DNA from: Polyodon spathula
Lineage: Eukaryota; Chordata; Actinopteri; Acipenseriformes; Polyodontidae
Direction of reading: 5' to 3'
Length of the DNA: 64,000 bases
NCBI RefSeq assembly: GCF_017654505.1
Contig: NC_054537.1
Location: forward strand, 63,671,145-63,735,144
In this document: piece by piece, positions 1 to 10,905 of the stretch
Position numbering within the stretch: the stretch's first letter is position 1
Layout: each line of letters opens with the position of its first letter
Translations under genes and position numbers: made by a program
Notes under the pieces: generated by a model
Databases searched by the model: none
What the model was told of the DNA's origin: nothing
Seen by the model: only the letters and a program-made list of their open reading frames with translations

Positions 1-1319
1 TTCAGTTGACCTAAACTGTGACATATCTTAATTCTTTAAGTAATAAAATAGGAGCATATCGGGAATTTGAGTTACTTTTAAATACACTTACTGTATGAGA
101 CTCACAGGTACTTTAAGAGAGGTTGGTTTTCTCAAGAAGTTTTATTATTTTAATGATTTAAACAATGACGACATTTAGATTTTCCACCATTCAGAACACT
201 TCAATTGTGTTAAAATAAAATGGAAAAAAAAGCCTCTTGCTAACTATATGTTCCATTTGTTTTAGTACAATTATCACTATCAAACAAGGGCAAGTGGCCA
301 GATTCAGGGAGATTACCCTCCAGTTCCTGAAAGGTCAATTACATCTTTCTCTTATCTTGTTGAAGTACAGTAATTACTTATGTTGGAGACAAATTCAATA
401 AGGCTTTTTAGTTGGGAAAATAAAAATGTATGCAATGAATAGAGCAATATGAAGTAGTTATAGGGGATGGATTACTAGAACGCTACTCTAAGCTTTTACT
501 CTGGAATTTTTTTTTCAGTCTGTAAATGGAATGTGTTAATAGAATAAAACTAAACTTCATTTTTATTGTTAATTACAAAGACTGACATTTTCCCAATTCA
601 TTTGGAGCGCAAAAGAATGCTTCAGGGTCATAAAAAGTCCCTCCATATAACAAAGAAACATACATTATCCAAATATATCAAAATAATGAATATGATAAGT
701 CTACGTATTCTAAACATAAATGAATAATTAAATATATCATATTTAAATGATATATTCCTAAATATACTGGTACAGTAAATATACAATAAAGTGACAAGTT
801 TATTCTTTTTATTCTTGGTTGATTCAGTTATCAGGTACAGAACAGCAAATATATAAGGCAAAAGTAAAACAGTTGGTTATTTTATATACAGCATCGCTTC
901 ATGTTATCCCAGAAGTTCCTTTTTGTTGACCTTAAGTAGATACATTTTATAACTCAGTGACTTAAATGATTGTGTTTGTTTTGTGATTTTGCTTACCAGG
1001 AATGTATCTGAAAGAATGAGGGAAATATCTGTTGAGTGAATTATGTAAAATTAGGCAAAAATGCAGCAGTGGATCAAAAAAAGAGACTACATTGTCTGTA
1101 AATTTAAAATCCCAATAACTATACCACTATAATCAAACACAGTTTATTTCATAGACATTGTTTGTTTTTACATGGGCTGTTTTTATCAGTTCACAGTTGT
1201 CTATAACTATTATTACCCTTTTCCCTGTTATTTTATCAGTTGGCCTACGGAGTAGTACTGCGCTGTACTAAGACATTGAACAGAGTGTCCTACACTTTTC
1301 CCCTGAACTGTTTCTTCAC
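1..1319. other. AT-rich non-coding stretch, nothing recognised
   Basis: No coding region, TIR pair or SINE box was recognised. Short ORFs here are low-complexity and AT-driven, without a known domain. It is probably unique intergenic or intronic DNA. Confidence 0.5.
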
Positions 1320-1660
1320 AGAGTGATAGTGCAGCTAATTAGCGTGGGGATCCCTAGAGAGTCTGATACAGGCTGCTAGCTGAGAGTGAGCGGGACAGGC
1401 TGCTGATAGGGAGGGAGGCCCAAGCCGCCAAGACCAGACCAGACCTAGGCGTGGAGTCTGGGAGGAAAGGATTTCAGGAGCAGAGGCAGCAGCAACACTG
1501 ACACTGAGAAAGAGGAGCTGCAAAGATAAGGAAAGGCAGAGGGGAATGTTTTGCTGACAGAAAAGAAATACAACTTCAGATTGGTTCCCAACACCACTGC
1601 TTGCTTTAATGTCTTTTGCCCGGGGAACTGTGCTCTTCAAAGCAGCCTGACGTCTCCCCC
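1320..1660. promoter_or_regulatory. GC-richer block with homeodomain-type palindrome; possible enhancer or untranslated exon
   Basis: This block is visibly richer in G+C than its surroundings. It contains the perfect palindrome GCTAATTAGC at 1334-1343, a paired homeodomain TAAT core. The minus strand is open for about 100 codons (1335-1640), but the product is serine/leucine-rich without a recognisable domain, so I do not call it a gene. A regulatory element or a non-coding first exon are the alternatives. Only cross-species alignment could decide. Confidence 0.2.
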
Positions 1661-2377
1661 TGGCCCTGTTGTTTGTACATAGCTTCTCTCTTAGTATTTA
1701 GTTGTGTTGTTGCATAAAATAAGTAAAAATATTTCCAGTAGACGCGTCGTAATCCAAACCAGTTGGGACCAGACCCTGTTCAGATTAATGATTTGTTCAG
1801 AGTAGTGATTGCAATCTGTGCAATACAAAAATGTACTGTATTGTCTGGCCTTTGTTTTATGTTGACACTTGTATTTCATCAAAATCATTAACAATGATAT
1901 CATAAAAATACAGACGATTTACTGTACATACAAAATGTAGATACAGAAGGTTGGTTTAAATTCAGCATGCATTTCATTGTGATTGATGGTTCACACCAGG
2001 TCAATTTCTATTATATATCAATCAAAGTATATATTGCATAACTTAAATAGTTTACACTATCTGTGGAAATCAGAACGTAAGCCTACATGGACTTTCAGTC
2101 TACTCATTTATGTTGACATCTCTGGAATAAATGATCAAATAAAGAACTAAATGATGCTTTAGCAAATATGTTTGTTCAAAGAATGTACTTCTGATCAAAT
2201 ATTTCATGATGAGGGATATTTGTACCAGTTTTTTGTAAATCAAAAACAAACTTCTACAGGATATCACCGAACTGGCAAGAAACTAAGAAAGTTATTTATT
2301 TAATGCTTTATATACAGTAACATCAATTTTTAGTTTTCTTTTCAGAAAGTTGTGTATTTAGCGTGGTGGTAACTGCT
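1661..2377. other. non-coding stretch, nothing recognised
   Basis: AT-rich sequence without recognisable coding potential or repeat ends, running up to the target-site duplication of the hAT element that follows. Confidence 0.5.
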
Positions 2378-2385
2378 TTATATAG

Positions 2386-3616
2386 CAGGGATGGCCAAAC
2401 TGCCTGACCCTACAAGTTGCATAACACAATTTCCATATGGCTGAGAGCCGCAAGACACATACTGTAAAATACAAAATGTTGCAGTTGTTATCTCTTGGTG
2501 GTTGCAAAATACTCAAGAACAAGGGATAGAACATTGCAGAACATACAGTTTCTGTGTCATTTTTGTTGTACTGTAGCTATACAGTATATTAAACTATGGT
2601 GTTTTCCCATCATTACTGTTTATACTGTATGTATTACGCACTTTAAATAAAATATATTCAGTTATTAAGTAGCAAAATACGATAATTTACCTGATTTCAC
2701 CAAAAACACCACAGAAAAAGACCCATTCTCGTAAGGATTCTTTTTCACAAGCTCTTCCCTAGAAGATCTGAATGCTGGGTTTTTAAAAAAAAGTGTTTTT
2801 TTCTATGACTGCTGCGCGTGTACTAATTGAGAGATCTATGGATGACAAATGTACATTGAAAGGGATAATTTTCATTTTAGATCTACAGTATAACATTTAA
2901 ATATGCATTCTCTAGTCTAGTGCCAACAATTTTATAAAAAAGATTAATTCATTTGAGTAAGGGCGTTTGGCACGAGTGATATTCCTTGCTTGCCATACAA
3001 AACTTGATTGAGATGTTAAATCAGCTTCCTTACTGAACACCAAACGGGACATCTGTTGACCACTGAGGCATGATTTTAAAGGCTAACTTGTTTCTCCTCA
3101 AATCTGATCCAGGAGGATATTCAGATGAAAATCTGTGATTGTTCATTAATGACGTTTGAGGCCGTTCACCTTCTACAGACTACAGTGTGTAAGAGATTTG
3201 TTGCAAATGAGACACAGGCTTATCAGTTTTCAGTGAAAGCGAACTCTTCCTCTCATTTAGTTTAAAGCCTTATACTTCCATTTATTACAAGTGGTGGGTT
3301 TGTTCAATGCCATTGTCACCAAAATTCTGAAATTGGCGCCAGTCCTCAAGTGACGAAATGTCTTTGCAGTGAACATTCAGGCTCAAAAACTGAAGAGAGA
3401 ATAGGAGAGAAGAAAGAATAATTAACATGAATGAATGTAGATAACAGAAATAATAAACTCAGGTTTATTTTTAAATTTTCTCTCTTCGTTTTTGTTTATT
3501 ATTCTTTCGTCAGTTCATTCGAGCCGCAAAGTATGGTCAGCCAGCACTTCATCGGGAGCCACACTTTAACTTCCCAAGAGCCACATGCAGCTCGGGAGCC
3601 GTGATTTAGCCACCCG
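2386..3616 (-). mobile_element. hAT DNA transposon, decayed
   Basis: The left end reads CAGGGATGGCCAAACT and the reverse complement of the right end reads CGGGTGGCTAAATCAC, an imperfect terminal inverted repeat. The flanks are TTATATAG (2378-2385) and TTATATTG (3617-3624), a 7-of-8 match to the 8-bp target duplication expected of hAT elements. Subterminal GAGCCGC / GAGCCACATGC motifs near both ends are typical of this vertebrate hAT group. At 1.23 kb it is shorter than an autonomous hAT element. A (G)13 run lies outside it. The minus strand carries an apparent transposase remnant, which sets the orientation. The element looks complete but dead. Confidence 0.75.
2940..3400 (-). pseudogene. hAT transposase remnant, GTF2I-repeat/ZBED-like type
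   Basis: Reading the minus strand at roughly 3080-2950 gives a stretch containing LKSCLSGQQ, then ASFVWQAR-like and RAKRPYSNE-like residues. This resembles the segment before the catalytic core in transposases related to GTF2IRD2 and ZBED proteins (pattern LK.SL..QQ, then AS..V...IA...KP.S..E). The frame is broken by stops upstream (about 3200-3400) and no catalytic core or dimerisation domain is seen. The match rests on a short region read by eye, so the family name is tentative. It lies inside a well-bounded hAT element, which supports the call. Confidence 0.4.
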
Positions 3617-3624
3617 TTATATTG

Positions 3625-5630
3625 TCTAGAGTTTTTAAATTATAAGGTTTTTTATGTGGTATTTCTTAAAATCTGACTCACACTGGTATTTATTAAAAAT
3701 AATCTAAATAACTAAATTAATTAAAAACTGCCCTTACTTGTCAACAAACTCCTTCTCCATCTTTAGGTTATCAGGGTCTAAATTGAAATCATCTGTTTTC
3801 CACTGGCTCCCGAGGGGGGGGGGGGGCTGGTAAAAAGAAACAGGCCAGGTTTTTGTTTTCTGTCAATGTAAGAACAATTGTACAAATTGGGCTAATTTGA
3901 TTTTTTCTTTCTTCAATAGGAAATAAATTAGCAGATCCTGTTCCATTTTAATACATTTCAGAGCTAGGTTTCAGGAGTATTTTGTAAAAATCCTCTGTTA
4001 TTGATGTAAAAGTTGTTAGCAATTCTAATTGGCAGTTGGGGAGAAAGGATAAATAAATTATGTTACTCTTACTACACTGTTACAGGAATTTCATATTGGA
4101 TTTGAATTACTTGGTTAAATCTATCAGAAATGTACATTGATTTGGAGTCTAGGATCCTGAACGGAATGAGATTAGGCCTTTTGGGTGCTTTTATTTATAC
4201 TTAACAACTCCACCATAACCACAGTGGAGTAATTACTGTAATTCATGAGTGGACAGTAAGATATGCCACAAAGTTTATCTGTTTTAATGGATTTTACACT
4301 CTTTCAGATGGCTGATAAAGAAATCCACAGCCGTCTAAAACAGTTTAATGCGTGTAAAACTCAATTTAATCCCAATTTGTATCAGATTATCATGGTCTAT
4401 ATTGTAGACAGTTTGTACATTTTTTTAAATAAAAGAATATTGTTCATGCTATAGTGCATTACAGTGCAGCAACAAACAATTTGGTACACCTTTGAGTCCT
4501 CAAATTAACCCTACACAACATTTAAGGTCCTGACAAATCTCGGTACTGACACTGTATAACATTGGCTCACTCTGTGGAAGGCTCGCATGTATTGTGAGTC
4601 GATTTTCATAACCTTGGTGCGCTAAGGGGCCTGATTATTTAAATGTTGTGGTTATTAATATCATCTGCCTCTGTACAATTGAATTGGACACTGTGTTTAC
4701 AAGCTGAGGACATCGACACATGGAACACAACAGAACACAATGAGCACTGTAGCGCAGATAACTGAAGATAAACATTTAAATACTACTTTTTTTTGTGAAC
4801 AAAAACAAATCATCCTTGAGGGTATAATGTAACTATCTCAAAGTGTGTGGTCATTTCCCTCAGCGCTTTTTATATAGATAAAAAGTTAATTTACCGGGGC
4901 TGCCATCAATACTCTATTTTAGGTAAATTAACATATTATGGGCTGAAATCATAATATTTCCTATTTCAAGAGCTCTTGAAAGCATGTTTTAAAGACATCA
5001 TCTGAAATTGTGTTTTTAATGCAACTGGGGTTACTTTTCGGATGTGGGGTTAATGATGATTCTATATCTGTACTGTAGCGCATTGAAAAATGGTGGTTGC
5101 ATGGGGGGAGGGTGTCATGGTAAATCAAGCTGCATTTATTAAGCAAATGTTATTAATCTTGTTGTCAAGACAGACTCCCTTGTGATTTTTTTTCCTTACG
5201 GTCTGTATTCAAATGGCTGTTGGGGAGGAGCAACTTTGCCCTTTTCATTTTTTGAATTCATCTTAATTTGTAGGTAATTTACTCGTGGAGATGCCTCTTA
5301 AAGGAGATTGATGACTCTGCATCCTTGATTACCCCCCTTTGCTTGCGTCGTTTTGTCAGACTGTCACCGCACACTATCAGTCTGCCGACAAGTATAGTGC
5401 TTTCTCCAGAGGTGATAGCCCGCTGGTGATTCTGTAGCTGTGTGAACGGCACAGAAACAGATCTGGGTGGTTGTTTTACAACGATTCTCTCTCTCTGCAG
5501 CCATTCTTGATAAAGGTTTTTAGAAAAATTATGTGGACAGTGAAGATCCTCAATTGTTGGAGATAAAGAATGATAAATTTTCACAACAGACCGAGAACAT
5601 CTGGCCTCAACAACGTAATGTGTTTTTTTT

Positions 5631-5668
<38 letters not shown>

Positions 5669-5754
5669 CCAAGATAGGATAAAATAGGAAACTGTAATGG
5701 TTGGCATCTCGGCCTATTGAACTGAATATAGAGGCACAGTCTGGATGCAAACTG
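3625..5754. other. non-coding stretch with homopolymer tracts
   Basis: No gene or transposon was recognised. It contains a (G)13 run at 3814-3826 and a T tract of about 33 bases at 5634-5666. A minus-strand ORF at 5279-5707 is an artefact of the T tract: it encodes a lysine run and no recognisable domain. Confidence 0.5.
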
Positions 5755-5758
5755 TTAA

Positions 5759-6199
5759 ACACTACGTAGTAGGGTTTCGAAAAATATAGTGTGACGCATT
5801 CCCATATGTTGCTAAAGCTGTTTAAATAATGTGCCTGTAATTTTTCTTTTTATTGTTAACATCCTGATAGATTTTGACACTTATAGCTTTAAAGTCTGTT
5901 TCAAAGCTCTTTTCTGCAATGATAGTGCAAGGATTATTGCCCACATTATCAAACAGGTAACACAGCAATAACAATCCATGATGTGGATTGAAAAAGTCAG
6001 AACACTTGTTATTATGTTTTTTTTTGGGGGGGGGGGGGTTGCACTAGAGCGGCCATTTTGAAAATAACTTTAAAACAGACTTTAAAGTTATAAGTGTGAA
6101 AAGTTGTCAGGATGTAAACAATGAAAAGAAAAAGAAACAGTCGTAACAAGACACGGGGAGGTGTAACGTTATATTTTTCGGAACTCCGCTACTCACTCT
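5759..6199. mobile_element. TTAA-flanked MITE with long terminal inverted repeats, copy 1
   Basis: The element is flanked by TTAA at 5755-5758 and 6200-6203. Its two ends are inverted repeats extending well over 100 bp: the left arm contains TTGTTAACATCCTGAT and CTTTAAAGTCTGTTTCAAAG, and the right arm contains their complements. A G tract (6026-6038) lies in the centre. A second, diverged copy with the same TTAA flanks lies at 38420-38935. TTAA target use points to the piggyBac or Kolobok superfamilies; the terminal bases do not let me choose. No transposase is encoded, so it would have moved in trans. Confidence 0.75.
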
Positions 6200-6203
6200 T
6201 TAA

Positions 6204-7480
6204 GCTCACTGTTTAAAGACGAACGTCTCGCTATTCAATTAAAGAGATGTAAGTATCATCAGCCGTTAGGAGGATATCATTACAAAATGAGTTGCAGAAT
6301 TGTTAAAACCTTTTTTTTTATTTTTCTAAATCAAGGAGTTTTCAACTTTATCTAAATTCAAGCCTCAATTACTCCAGACAAGCCTCAATCCTAACCTTAT
6401 TATAATCTAGAATAACAGTTATTACATGTAATTAAAAACCATTACTGGTACTTGTTGGTCAGTTAATACCAAGCGGGATCAAATTATAAAATTGCTCTAG
6501 ATTGGATTGATGACTGGATTATAAAATTGCTCTAGATTGGATTGTGGACTGCAGAAAGAACTGGTAGCAGGTTCAGCTGGAAATTGAAATAAAATGAGAT
6601 TGAGACTGGTTTGACACAGTAAATGGAAACATGGCATTAGACCCACATGTGAGCCCTTATATTAAAATGTAACTTCATAAACATTTACAGTATTTTCACA
6701 GAAATGGTGCACATTGTATTTTGATTTTTTTTTTTTTTTTTTTTTTTTTTAAAGGAGTCTGGCAGTAGCAGAAAACACTGAGCATGTGATAGAGAGGAGA
6801 TGTTCACGAAGGCTCCTTCATCATATGCAGTGATACATTATCAACTGTTGAATGATCCCCCTCATTTTCCAAATGCAGTGTTTTTAACTATATGATAATT
6901 TTTTTTTTTTTTAAATGCCAGAGAGATAGTTAAATAATATTATATTGCTGTCGGATTCGAAAGCAGACACAGCATAAATTGTATCTGCTTTCAATACCTT
7001 TGCAAACATCAGTCAAAAACCTTGCCATTTTATAAAGTTGTTTTGCTTTGTGAAACAAAGACTAACTGTTACAACTCACCAGCCCAAAGCTTTGCAGTAT
7101 AGGATGCAAATATTTAGGCATTCGGTGATGTCTTATTGCAATATTTTAAAAGCATGTTGGGTTAATCCTTTTCCAATTCTGTGTAATTTATCTGTCCACT
7201 GTGGGGAGAGTGTTGAGAGGGAAAGGTTTTCATTGTCCTCCAGTGCCTTGTGGCTCTTCAACACCCACCGCTTCTGCCTCATGTCAAAGCTAAGCAAATA
7301 GGTTTATTAAATGGCTGTCAGGCTGAATGAGGCTGCACAGAGAGCAAACACAGGGGGGAATTGGATTAGAGGCAGAGTCAATGTTACACTAAACAATTTT
7401 ACAGATTTACAGTATGTATTAACTTGGCAAGGCAAGCCTGTGCCAGTGATAGCCCTCTGGGCCTACTCGGCATGGTTTTA
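6204..7480. other. non-coding stretch with small tandem repeat and T tracts
   Basis: A 27-bp unit starting ATTATAAAATTGCTCTAGAT occurs twice at 6483-6509 and 6518-6544. T tracts lie near 6725-6750 and 6900-6912. The plus-strand ORF at 7038-7301 shows no recognisable domain. Confidence 0.5.
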
Positions 7481-7560
7481 AGTTTTAGGGTTAGGTATAG
7501 ATCTAGGGTTAGGGCTAGATTTAAGGTTAGGGTTAGGGATAGATCTAGGGTTAGGGCTAG
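7481..7560 (+). repeat. degenerate interstitial telomere-like (TTAGGG) repeat
   Basis: The segment contains about eight TTAGGG or near-TTAGGG hexamers arranged as two copies of a higher-order unit of about 42 bp. Each copy has GGGTTAGG, then TATAGATC or GATAGATC, then TAGGGTTAGGGCTAG. The ATAGATC interruption is shared by both copies, so a short telomere-like array was apparently duplicated as a block. It is far too short to be a functional telomere. Confidence 0.75.
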
Positions 7561-9110
7561 TACCGTTTAGGACAGCATACATAATAGCTAAGTCTTACAC
7601 ATACTCTCAATCTTTAAACACTGAATTCTGCTTTTATCTAAAGATAGCAGACAGCACATGTTAGGGGAATGTGATCTTCCCCAAATTACCCCACCAGCAG
7701 GGGGTAAAACAGCAATGCCAAGTTCTGCAATGGTTTAGAGATGGGGCGTGGGTGGGGGTTGGGGGGAGGGGGGATTTGAGACCACCAAACTAATTTCTCT
7801 CATGACAAACCAGCCCTCCAGTGATGAAAGACTAAATGTCTGCAGTTTTTCCACAGCAAGGTGACATAAAGCACAAATCATCCTCACCTCTGAACTCTGG
7901 ATTCACAGTTTTCAAGACATAAAGCCAGGGGGCATGGGAAAAGCATACATCATCCTGAACAAAACAAAATAAAAATATGATCAAACATGCTAATATTGGA
8001 TTGCATTTGCTTAATGTAGATTTTCATGCTCTGATAGGGAACAGTGGCACATGGAAAACATATAATCATGATTGTGCGGCCAATTCAAATGACACAATGG
8101 CTGGTATCGGTGCAGGTTTACATGTGTGCTGGAAGTGGTGCTGCAGGCTGATTAAAAAGCGTTAAGTTTTACAGCTTGCAAATGAGATGTAATTTGTGTT
8201 GTTCATTGACCACACCAACCCTGCTGATCGTTAACGGCACCACTTTGCTAGTTTGATGACATTGTTGCTGCCAATTTGCAATTTATCTGAAAATGGATAA
8301 AATACCAGGTGAAAAAAAAAAAACATGATTCTCTGGTTTATTTACAATGTGCCCCTGATATTTTTAAATAGTGGTAGTTTTTATTTCCCATCACTGTGGC
8401 CCCAGTTGGATTCCCATCCACTTTGGAATCCAACACAGCCAAGCTCCACTAGACTAGATAATTCAGGGCTATCTTGAAGTCCTGTATTTTGTATGGATTT
8501 GATAGAAATCAGCAGGATATGGAAATTGGGATACAGTACATTACCAAGCTAATTGCATGCAAAGTCATGATTATTCAACAACAGTCCATTATTAGTCTGG
8601 TTGATTGCCTAATCAGGCTGTCTGAAGCAAAACATTATAAATGAAACTTTGTATCACCAGGTTAGATTTTTAGGCTTCTTGCTTCTGCTCTTTGTGCCTG
8701 TTTTGAGTTGTGACAGAAAGACAGCTTTTGCTTTTCAAATGACGGATGAACAGGTTGAAAAAAAAACGCATACACACAAAATTTTTTATCGCCGCCAGGA
8801 AGCCACTCATTAATTTGGGACCAATTTTATCTAAATCTACTAATTCTTCACTTTTCTGGTAGGAAAATCCATTTACCGTAACACACTACTAGGGAAAAAA
8901 GTACCTTCCATAATCTGATTTGGATGACATTCTCACCCTTACTACAGACCTTGCACTTACAATAACACGTATTAATGTGCAACCATAACCTTACTAAAAA
9001 AACCCAACATGCTGGAAAATCTATATTAAACCAAACAACTTATTTTAAGTCCTGAATCATTTGTTTCAAAGTTGCAAGTCAGTCACAGCACCCAGCATTG
9101 AAAATTGAAG
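7561..9110. other. mostly unique non-coding sequence; possible conserved blocks
   Basis: No gene or element ends were seen. The parts near 8165-8290 and 8400-8700 are of balanced composition, free of simple repeats, and contain octamer-like and TAAT motifs, for example ATTGCATGCAAAGTCATG near 8553-8570. They look like candidate conserved non-coding sequence, but only alignment could show it. Confidence 0.3.
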
Positions 9111-9112
9111 CT

Positions 9113-9302
9113 ATAAAAAATGCCACAATATTAGTGCAGTATTTCATTTAGATTTTTCCATTTTTGCAAGCTTCTCATTAAGTATATGCAAAACTACAAA
9201 GCAGTAATTAAACATGCAGCATTATTCTGCAGGTTTCATTTGATTTTATGAAGAAAAATTAATTCACTCTATAGGGTGATACAAAACATTTGGCCATAGC
9301 TG
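9113..9302 (+). mobile_element. orphan right terminal repeat of a Tc1-like transposon
   Basis: The segment ends in GGCCATAGCTGTA, preceded by AGGGTGATACAAAACATTT. This is the inside-to-outside order of a fish Tc1 terminus whose outer end reads TACAGCTATGGCCAAA. Upstream lies the long subterminal part typical of that family (GCAAGCTTCTCATTAAGTAT and AACTACAAAGCAGTAATTAA). No matching left end or transposase is present nearby. A related end lies at 35140-35349. This is a deletion remnant. Confidence 0.7.
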
Positions 9303-10505
9303 TACATTAGCTCTGCAATGCCTTATTAATTAATTTTACTAAATTAAATATCTATAAGCCATTAATAAAGTAATTATGGGGGGGGGGGGGGGGGGGTTGT
9401 TGGGGGTTTGTTGACCACATCAGTTACAGTAAAACATTACCTTTATCTGTCGTTGGTAACGTGATAGTGTCGCTAGCGCCTACAGTGCAATAAGGCTTTC
9501 TTGTTAAGATTTCAACAGCACTGTGGCACTAGTTTGTGATGCTCTCCTTACCGTCTCTGAAGTGTGCCTGACACCTGGAACACAGTGTGTGGCATCTGGT
9601 GACTGTGTTGCTGTTACTATTGCTGTGTGATCTGGTCCCTAACTGACAATGTCATTTCATCACCAGTGACGCACAATGGAAAATGGATGGGTCTCCAGCG
9701 GAGATAGTAACCAATTAACCCATCTCTGCGCTTCAGCGTGATTAATAAGGTGTTCTGAGTTAGAATCAGTTTACAATGAAACTGGATGGAGGTTTTGAAA
9801 ATTTAACAAGGAAGGAACACTCATGGTTTGTTTTTAGAAAAAAAAAAAAAACGTCAACATAAAAAATAAGAAATCATAAACAGTGCCGACTCGATCAAAA
9901 TTGACTCAAGTGCAGTTATTAATAGCGCCTAGCCTAATATAGGAATTATATAATCTGGCCATACTAACTTTAAACATCTGAACATAAAATCATATACATT
10001 AGTTTAGCTTAGTCAACGTTTATTTCAATGTTATGTCAGTTTTGTTGAAATGTCTGCTTCCCTTAGGTCATTTCTGTCAGTTTCGAGTTTGGCATATATC
10101 TAGAGAACCAGTTGTCAACAGTTATGAACTTTTCTAAGAGCCTTCTTTAGCACACATTATTGAGTGTATTCAAATATCTGAGTATTTGCCTCTGCATGTC
10201 AAATAAAACCAAGCTACGTTACTGAGTATATCATAATGTGGGAGTATACGCAGGAAACCTGCTTGTCTAGGTATCAACATATATTCAGAGAAGCACTCAT
10301 TTAATTGTGAAAACTTGGTCAGGACAAACTTTAGCAGAAGTTATTGAGTGTCAGAATCTGGGGGGTATATAAAGGCATGTGTCATCTGTCTGTATGCTAA
10401 ACTTACATTTTCACATGTGGATACAAAGGATATAGGTTATTGTTTTCTTTTAGTATGGTATTACTTAGCAGAATGTTATATTACTTTTTCTCAAAAGTGA
10501 TATCT
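9303..10505. other. non-coding stretch with a (G)19 run and a candidate conserved block
   Basis: A run of 19 G lies at 9378-9396. The part 9540-9800 is simple-repeat-free with balanced composition (contains ACCAATTAACCCATCTCTGC) and could be a conserved non-coding element. Nothing else was recognised. Confidence 0.3.
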
Positions 10506-10509
10506 GTCC

Positions 10510-10905
10510 CCATTTAACCTCTGAGGTCAGACGAGTGAGACTGGGAACCATTACTGTGAGAACATGCCATAGGACAACATACAGAGCAATAAACTAGACT
10601 ATAATGCATCCATAGACAGGCTTACTGAGGTAAACAACTGGCGGCTCTGTACTTTTCCAGAGATAAGGAATTAAAAATAATCTGCGGTGGCTCTGTAGTG
10701 GGGAGGAAAATAGATGCCTCTCTCTAGAGGAATTCAAACATGAAGGGCTTCTGCCACAAGTAAAGTGGCACTGATCGGAGGGCTAAATCTTCAGTGATCC
10801 CCTCCTTCATTGCTTTATGATAATTTAAAGGGTGTTGTTAAACAGCACAGTCAGTATTGCCGTGGACAGATAAGATATTCAACATTATCTCCTTTGAGGA
10901 CTGAC
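10510..10905. promoter_or_regulatory. candidate conserved non-coding element
   Basis: A repeat-free block of balanced composition, notably 10790-10905, with AGATAAG/TTATCT GATA-type sites at about 10870-10890 and TGATAATTTAAAGGG near 10818. No coding frame spans it. Its texture is that of vertebrate conserved enhancers, but this is an impression from composition and motif clustering; no alignment was done. Confidence 0.22.

Noticed and set aside
1335..1640. 101-codon minus-strand ORF in the GC-rich block
   Set aside because: Low-complexity Ser/Leu/Ala product without a domain; GC-rich composition alone explains the open frame.
5279..5707. 142-codon minus-strand ORF
   Set aside because: Open only because of a long T tract giving a lysine run; no domain and no supporting context.
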